Shown here: positions 14,797 through 19,072 of the stretch, piece by piece
Layout: each line of letters begins with the position of its first letter
Position numbering within the stretch: position 1 is the stretch's first letter
NCBI GenBank assembly: GCA_050945895.1
Contig: JBMNTU010000036.1
Location: 1 to 19,072, forward strand
DNA length: 19,072 nucleotides
Direction: 5' to 3'
Source: JBMNTU01 sp050945895
GTDB lineage: Bacteria; Bacillota; Clostridia; Christensenellales; Christensenellaceae
The notes under the pieces: generated by a model
Told to the model about the DNA's origin: nothing
Databases searched by the model: none
What the model saw: the letters and a program-made list of their open reading frames with translations, nothing else
Made by a program: the position numbers and the translations under genes

Positions 14797-15360
14797 ATGC
14801 AAAACGGAAAAACAGACAGACGGGTAAAGTATACGATCATGGTACTCAAGGATGCGCTTGTAGAGGCTTTGCAGCAAGAGCATGTTTCCAATATTTCCGT
14901 AAAAGCTTTATGCGAGCGCGCAGATGTGAATAGAAGCACGTTTTATGCGCATTTCAGCGACCAGCACGATCTGCTGCACTACATCGAGCAGGAGGTTCTG
15001 GGCAATATAAAAGAATATCTTGCAAAGCAGGATTTTCATGACAAAAGGCCGATTTCGTTCCAGGTTCTAAATCGCATCCTGGAATATGTGGAAGAAAACG
15101 CCAACCTGTTTAAAGCGCTGCTGAGCGACAACTGCGGGTCGGGCATCCAGCGGGAAATATTGAACGTGTCCGAGCTTTTGCCCGCCGAGTTGTTTGAAAA
15201 AACCCCCGAACGGACAAGGGACTATCTTGCGATTTTTGGCATAACCGGCTGTGTGAGCGTCCTTCAAAAATGGCTGCAGGATGGAATGCCGGAGGCCACA
15301 ACGGAGATTTCCGAATTGATCATGCAGATCCTATATCATGGTGCGGCAAGCGTGGGGTGA
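14797..15360 (+). CDS. TetR-family regulator with DhaS-like C-terminal domain
   Basis: A 187-residue regulator. The N-terminal helix-turn-helix (about residues 12-60) reads KYTIMVLKDALVEAL, then SVKALCERADVNRSTFYAHF, the pattern of the Firmicute TetR subgroup whose C-terminal domain resembles DhaS (Pfam TetR_C PF14278). A GTG at 14788 is in frame, but it lies only 2 nt after GGAGG; the ATG at 14797 is 11 nt after it, slightly long but usable. The gene is divergent from the MMPL exporter operon, with overlapping promoters and a dyad between. It most likely represses the exporter and itself until an exporter substrate binds (inference from arrangement). Confidence 0.88.
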   Translation: MQNGKTDRRVKYTIMVLKDALVEALQQEHVSNISVKALCERADVNRSTFYAHFSDQHDLLHYIEQEVLGNIKEYLAKQDFHDKRPISFQVLNRILEYVEENANLFKALLSDNCGSGIQREILNVSELLPAELFEKTPERTRDYLAIFGITGCVSVLQKWLQDGMPEATTEISELIMQILYHGAASVG

Positions 15361-15410
15361 CCATTTCAACTATGTAAGAAATTATTCATGCTTTTGTAAC
15401 CAAATGCCGG

Positions 15411-15440
15411 TTGCGGAAAATTTACACTGTCTGCTATACT
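15411..15440 (+). promoter_or_regulatory. Promoter of the GHL10 lipoprotein gene, start site at the ATG
   Basis: -35 TTGCGG (15411-15416), 18-bp spacer, -10 TATACT (15435-15440). Seven nucleotides separate the -10 from the ATG at 15448, so the predicted start falls on the start codon. No Shine-Dalgarno motif precedes the ATG. Confidence 0.45.
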
Positions 15441-15447
15441 GTTTATT

Positions 15448-16860
15448 ATGAGAAAAACTGGTTTTTTGCTTTTTTTGCTGGCGACCCTGTTGGTGTTTTG
15501 CGCCTGCGAAAATACAATTGAAGAAACAAGCGCCGTACCTGCGCTTACTCAAGAGGCGGAAGTTGGTACGGATGATATTTCCGATGAGGATGGGGAAGGC
15601 GAAGCCGCGCCTGCGGCGTCGGTTGTGACAGAGCTGGAGCCTGTGTTGCAGGAGGAGCAGGCTGTGCCGGAGGAGACTGCCCCGGCGCTTTACTGCGCAA
15701 TGCCCCTGCCCGAAGAAATGCAGGCGATGTGGATATCCTTTTTGGAGTGGAATGACCGGGATATTTCTACGGAAGAGGCGCTCCGGACGGAGACAGAACA
15801 GATGTTCGACAATTGCGTGTCGATGGGGCTCAACACCGTCATCGTAGCGGTGCGGCCGTTTGCGGATGCACTATACGATAGCGAACACTACCCCTGGAGC
15901 CATTTGGTAAGCGGAGCGCAGGGAACGGACCCCGGATTTGACCCGCTTGCAGTACTTGTGGAGCTGGCGCACGAAAAAGGGCTGCGAATAGAGGCGTGGC
16001 TTAACCCCTACCGCGTACAGCACCCCGAGCATGGCCCGGACGTGCTTTCGGAAGATAGTCCCGCGGTGCAGAATGCATCGTGGGTAAGGAAGCAAACAGG
16101 CCTGTGGCTGGACCCTGGCCTGCCCGAAGTAAGGGAGCTGGTAATAAACGGCGTAGCCGAAATTGTGGAAAACTACGAGGTGGACGGCATCCATTTCGAC
16201 GATTATTTTTACCCCGAGGGAAATACAAGCGCTTTTGACGCCCAAACATACGCACAGTATGGGGAAGGAATGGAACTTGCGGAATGGCGCCGGCAAAACA
16301 TAAATGAAATGGTTAAAGGAGCATACGCAGCGGTAAAAGAGGTAAACCCCTCCGTTTCGTTTGGGATTAGCCCGCAGGGAAACAATACAAACAACTACAA
16401 CGAGCAGCATTGCGATATCAACCTTTGGATGGAGCAGCCGGGCTATGCCGACTATATTATGCCGCAGCTTTATTGGGGTTTTAATTATGTAGGGAGCGAC
16501 GGCAACACAAAAGCCGCTTTTAATAATAAAACGGCGGAGTGGACGGAGTATCCGCTGCACGAGGATGTAAAGCTGTACGCCGGGCTGGGAGCGTATCGCA
16601 TTGGCGACGGCGACAGCGGACACGGCGACCAAAGCGAATGGCGGTGTGGGCACAACCTTGCAGATATGGTAGCGCAACTGCGCTCAGCTGGGTTTAGCGG
16701 GTTTGCGCTGTTTCGTTATGACAGCCTGTATCCCCCACAGGATTCGGAATATGCCGCGTTGGCGGCGCAGGAGGTTGCAGCCCTGACGGCGCTGCTGAAG
16801 GGCGAAGCAATCACCCCCGCGCCGGAAGGCGGAACGGGCGGAGCGGACGCGAGTCCGTGA
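15448..16860 (+). CDS. GHL10-type glycoside hydrolase-like lipoprotein (YngK-like)
   Basis: A 470-residue exported protein. A short signal peptide ends in FCAC (C20), a loose lipobox, and is followed by an acidic Glu/Ala/Pro linker to about residue 80. Residues 90-430 form a family-10-like glycosyl hydrolase barrel (GHL10, formerly DUF187). Signs are MQAMWISFLEW, the NTVIVAVRPFADALY strand, GLRIEAWLNPYR, the acidic active-site-like strand DGIHFDDYFYP (246-256, with D251 and D252), and MPQLYWGF. Such proteins are thought to act on cell-wall or external glycans; the substrate is not known. The tail is Gly/Pro/Ala-rich. The start is fixed by the signal peptide, although no ribosome site is seen. 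It stands alone between a TetR gene and a convergent permease. Confidence 0.88.
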   Translation: MRKTGFLLFLLATLLVFCACENTIEETSAVPALTQEAEVGTDDISDEDGEGEAAPAASVVTELEPVLQEEQAVPEETAPALYCAMPLPEEMQAMWISFLEWNDRDISTEEALRTETEQMFDNCVSMGLNTVIVAVRPFADALYDSEHYPWSHLVSGAQGTDPGFDPLAVLVELAHEKGLRIEAWLNPYRVQHPEHGPDVLSEDSPAVQNASWVRKQTGLWLDPGLPEVRELVINGVAEIVENYEVDGIHFDDYFYPEGNTSAFDAQTYAQYGEGMELAEWRRQNINEMVKGAYAAVKEVNPSVSFGISPQGNNTNNYNEQHCDINLWMEQPGYADYIMPQLYWGFNYVGSDGNTKAAFNNKTAEWTEYPLHEDVKLYAGLGAYRIGDGDSGHGDQSEWRCGHNLADMVAQLRSAGFSGFALFRYDSLYPPQDSEYAALAAQEVAALTALLKGEAITPAPEGGTGGADASP

Positions 16861-16893
16861 GGATAATTTTGGGATGGATTGAATGTGCTTGTG

Positions 16894-16927
16894 GGCAGCT
16901 GGTTACTCCAGCTGCCTTCCTTTTTTC
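16894..16927 (+). terminator. Terminator of the GHL10 gene, overlapping the convergent permease gene
   Basis: GGCAGCTGG (16894-16902), 5-nt loop TTACT, CCAGCTGCC (16908-16916), then TTCCTTTTTTC. A perfect 9-bp stem with a strong T-run on the plus strand. The right arm and T-run are also the last codons of the minus-strand permease, and its stop codon is in the loop. Confidence 0.85.
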
Positions 16928-18276
16928 TTGAGCATATGGTTTACAATGATTTCGCCCAAAATGACCGACGCCGCGACGCCGATAATAACGGAAAGAGAAT
17001 ATTCCCAGCTAAACGCCAGGTCGTCCTCCGGGCCCCATACAAAGAGCACGACGGCAAAGACCAATACGATTTCGCACAATATTGCCAGAAACTTACCGGC
17101 CGGCGCCCTATACGGCCGGGGGGTGGAATCTGTTTTGCGTAATTTGAGGAATGCCGGAAACATGATGAGGTAAGGCACGAAAAACAATATGGAGCTGAAC
17201 GCCAGCAGCGTAAAAAACAGGTCGGCCGACTGCTGTGCCAAAAGCCCGTACAAGACCATTGCGGCGGTGGCAATGACTCCCGTAAGGCGCAGTGCGCCGA
17301 TGGGCGCGCCCGATTTTTTGCTTTCCTTTGCAAACGCGCGGGGCAGCTCACCATCTTTGCCCGCTTCGTTTGCGCCGACCGCGCCGCCCAGCATCCATAC
17401 GGTAATGCCCGCAAACACGGTAAACAGCAGTAAGCACATGAAAATACCCGCTATCATTTCGCTTCCGAATGCAATCAGCAATACCTGGTGCACTCCTGTT
17501 AGAAGGTCTAGCTCGGCAATGGGCACAACATTTAGCATGCCAAACGATGCGAATACATTGAACGCAATGCTTACGATAACAAGGATGAGCATTGCCTTTG
17601 GAACATCTTTTCCGGGATTGCGCATCTCTTGCGCGTTGGCGGAAAGAATCTCCATACCGCAGCAAAGGTATAGAATAACGGGCAGGTATTTGAGGCTGCC
17701 ACCCAGTGTGGGAGCCATCGTTTGTGCGTTGATGACGTTTGCAGGCTGGTTTCCGGCGATGATAAACGCCGCGCCGGCAATGATGACAAGAATGAAAATA
17801 AGGATTTTTAGTATGCCTGCAATATTGATGACCCACTTGCTGTCCGCAAGCTTTTTGGTACACAGCCAAACGGTAAGCCACACCATGCCAATGCCCAGCA
17901 AAACCTCCGGCCAATAGCCTGCCTCCGGAAAAAACGTACCGAAGAAAGCGCCGGAAAACCAGACGTACGAAGCGGGCACAAACAGGGAAATATTGATCCA
18001 GTAATACCAGGAGGTGCGGGCCGCCCATTTTGCGCCAAATGCGCGGCGTACCCACGAATAGATTCCGCCCTGATCGGGGTAGGTTGCGGCAAGCTCGGCC
18101 GTAACCATTCCGTTTGGAATAAACAGGATAACACCCGCAATGATCCACCAGACAATGACAGACGGGCCCATTTCCGTGTTTGTCGCAATCAGGTCGGCAA
18201 ACAGCATAGCGCTGATTAGCCCGAGAAATACATCAATACCACCAAGAGCTTTCTTTCTGGAAGAAAGTTCGTTCAT
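16903..18276 (-). CDS. APC-superfamily amino acid permease
   Basis: A 457-residue membrane transporter with about twelve hydrophobic helices. It carries the amino acid/polyamine/organocation family pattern near the N-terminus: KKALGGIDVFLGLISAM in helix 1, then VTAELAATYPDQGGIYSWVRRAFG, matching the E-x(5)-P-x2-GG-x-Y-x-W signature of antiporter-type members. The GTG at 18282 is only 3 nt after GGAGG, while the ATG at 18276 is 9 nt after it, so I use the ATG. The substrate cannot be read; the neighbouring carbamate kinase gene makes arginine, ornithine, agmatine or a similar nitrogen compound plausible. A terminator separates the two genes, so they may be transcribed independently. Confidence 0.9.
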   Translation of the reverse strand: MNELSSRKKALGGIDVFLGLISAMLFADLIATNTEMGPSVIVWWIIAGVILFIPNGMVTAELAATYPDQGGIYSWVRRAFGAKWAARTSWYYWINISLFVPASYVWFSGAFFGTFFPEAGYWPEVLLGIGMVWLTVWLCTKKLADSKWVINIAGILKILIFILVIIAGAAFIIAGNQPANVINAQTMAPTLGGSLKYLPVILYLCCGMEILSANAQEMRNPGKDVPKAMLILVIVSIAFNVFASFGMLNVVPIAELDLLTGVHQVLLIAFGSEMIAGIFMCLLLFTVFAGITVWMLGGAVGANEAGKDGELPRAFAKESKKSGAPIGALRLTGVIATAAMVLYGLLAQQSADLFFTLLAFSSILFFVPYLIMFPAFLKLRKTDSTPRPYRAPAGKFLAILCEIVLVFAVVLFVWGPEDDLAFSWEYSLSVIIGVAASVILGEIIVNHMLKKKGRQLE

Positions 18277-18366
18277 CCACACATACCTCCATCCTTATGC
18301 AGTTTTAAAAAAGATACGATCGATTTTTTTCTTGTCGCTTATCAATAACCCAAAAGCGGGCGCCGT

Positions 18367-18404
18367 AAAAAAGAAACGGGATGACAGAATGCTGCCATCC
18401 CGTT
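18367..18404 (-). terminator. Terminator after the carbamate kinase gene
   Basis: A 14-bp stem, AAACGGGATGACAG (18374-18387) and CTGCCATCCCGTTT (18392-18405), 4-nt loop. The single mismatch on the plus strand is a G-U pair in minus-strand RNA, and the minus side continues into TTCTTTTTT. It begins within a few bases of the kinase stop codon. Confidence 0.85.
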
Positions 18405-18408
18405 TTGC

Positions 18409-19072
18409 TTATCCGGAGATGATCCTTGTGCCGCTCTGCCCTTTTAGGGCGAGGGCAGCTTTGTCGAGAGAGCCGATGATGGCGGCCCGGCCGGGTTTGC
18501 TTTCCGCAAAAAGGCAGGCAGCCTGCACCTTGGGCAGCATGCTTCCGGGGGCAAACTGGCCTTCGGCGGCATACGCGTTTGCCTCGGCTATCGTCATTTC
18601 GCTGATATCCTTTTGCTTTGGAGTGCCGAAGTTTATTGCCACACGGTCTACGGCGGTCAGTATAAACAGGTATTCTGCGTCCACAAGCTCGGCCAGCTTT
18701 TCGGCGGCAAAGTCTTTGTCTACAACAGCAGCGACGCCCTTATATCCGTTCTCGGTTTTTACGACGGGAATTCCGCCGCCGCCCCCCGCGATCACGACTT
18801 CCTTATCGCGCATGAGCGTGGCCAGCGTAACATGCTCGTAAATGCTGACCGGCTTGGGCGAAGCGACGACACGCCGCCAGCCGCGTCCGGCGTCTTCTAC
18901 ATATTTATCGCCTGTTTTGGCCATAAGCTGGCGGGCGGCCTCTTCCGAATAGTAGCTGCCGATTGGCTTTGTTGGGTTTTCAAACGCGGGGTCGTTTGCG
19001 TCTACAATAACCTGTGTAAGCATTGTAACGACGGGCGTATTGTCGTCTCCGCCCGCAACAAGCTCCGCCTCG
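18409..19072 (-). CDS. arcC: Carbamate kinase, N-terminus beyond window
   Basis: Converts carbamoyl phosphate and ADP to ATP plus carbamate, the energy-yielding last step of arginine, agmatine or ureide breakdown. About 221 residues are visible out of roughly 310; the frame stays open to the right edge, so the first ATG inside (19023) is not the start. Recognisable segments are TQVIVDANDPAF followed by NPTKPIGSYYSEEAA, WRRVVASPKP, VVIAGGGGGIPVV (nucleotide-binding glycine run), VDKDFAAEKLA, FILTAVDRVAINFG and the closing APGSMLPKVQAAC with PGRAAIIGSLDKA, all in family order. The gene is minus strand, upstream of the permease with a strong terminator between them. Which catabolic route it serves would be decided by genes to the right. 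Confidence 0.93.
   Translation of the reverse strand, partial: EAELVAGGDDNTPVVTMLTQVIVDANDPAFENPTKPIGSYYSEEAARQLMAKTGDKYVEDAGRGWRRVVASPKPVSIYEHVTLATLMRDKEVVIAGGGGGIPVVKTENGYKGVAAVVDKDFAAEKLAELVDAEYLFILTAVDRVAINFGTPKQKDISEMTIAEANAYAAEGQFAPGSMLPKVQAACLFAESKPGRAAIIGSLDKAALALKGQSGTRIISG

Noticed and set aside
15871..16677. Minus-strand open frame of 268 codons inside the GHL10 gene
   Set aside because: The plus-strand frame has a signal peptide and an intact hydrolase domain; the antisense frame has neither a ribosome site nor family motifs.

Overview
The window looks like a chromosomal stretch from a Gram-positive, anaerobe-type bacterium, most likely a clostridial Firmicute of roughly 50% GC. 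The signs are strong AGGAGG-type ribosome sites, lipobox-anchored solute-binding protein and glycoside hydrolase, short two-gene MetH, carbamate kinase, and many TetR-type regulators. The exact genus cannot be told from the sequence. There is no phage, transposon, CRISPR array, rRNA or tRNA gene that I can see. It reads as ordinary, densely packed metabolic and transport DNA with some interesting regulatory architecture.

Left part (1-5923, all minus strand). A five-gene operon reads right to left: small cupin, zinc alcohol/polyol dehydrogenase, sugar-binding lipoprotein, RbsA-type double ATPase, RbsC-type permease. It ends in a hairpin terminator at 221-258. A consensus-like promoter (TTGACA-17-TAATTT) at 5895-5923 starts it and gives a leader of about 250 nt. 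Each of the first three intergenic gaps carries a GC hairpin without a U-tract. The gene set suggests uptake of a free sugar or polyol followed by oxidation rather than phosphorylation.

Regulatory gap and tandem TetR genes (5640-7458). A 556-bp AT-rich gap separates the operon from two plus-strand TetR-family genes, probably old duplicates. The gap holds a 21-bp dyad, a 16-bp direct repeat and a promoter whose predicted start falls on the first regulator's ATG. A near-perfect bidirectional terminator at 7501-7524 closes this block.

Methionine block (7536-10553, minus). This is a cobalamin-dependent methionine synthase made as two proteins: an upstream reactivation-domain protein and a 788-residue catalytic MetH without that domain, 3 nt apart.

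Export block (10667-15360). An MMPL/RND-type exporter and a secreted protein with Leu-x-x-Gly heptads overlap by 11 nt on the minus strand. They are divergent from a TetR gene. The two promoters overlap and share one palindromic -10 box, with an operator-like dyad inside.

Right end (15448-19072). A GHL10-type glycoside hydrolase-like lipoprotein (plus) converges with an APC-family amino acid permease (minus); the hydrolase terminator overlaps the permease stop codon. A carbamate kinase gene (minus, with its own terminator) runs off the right edge of the window.
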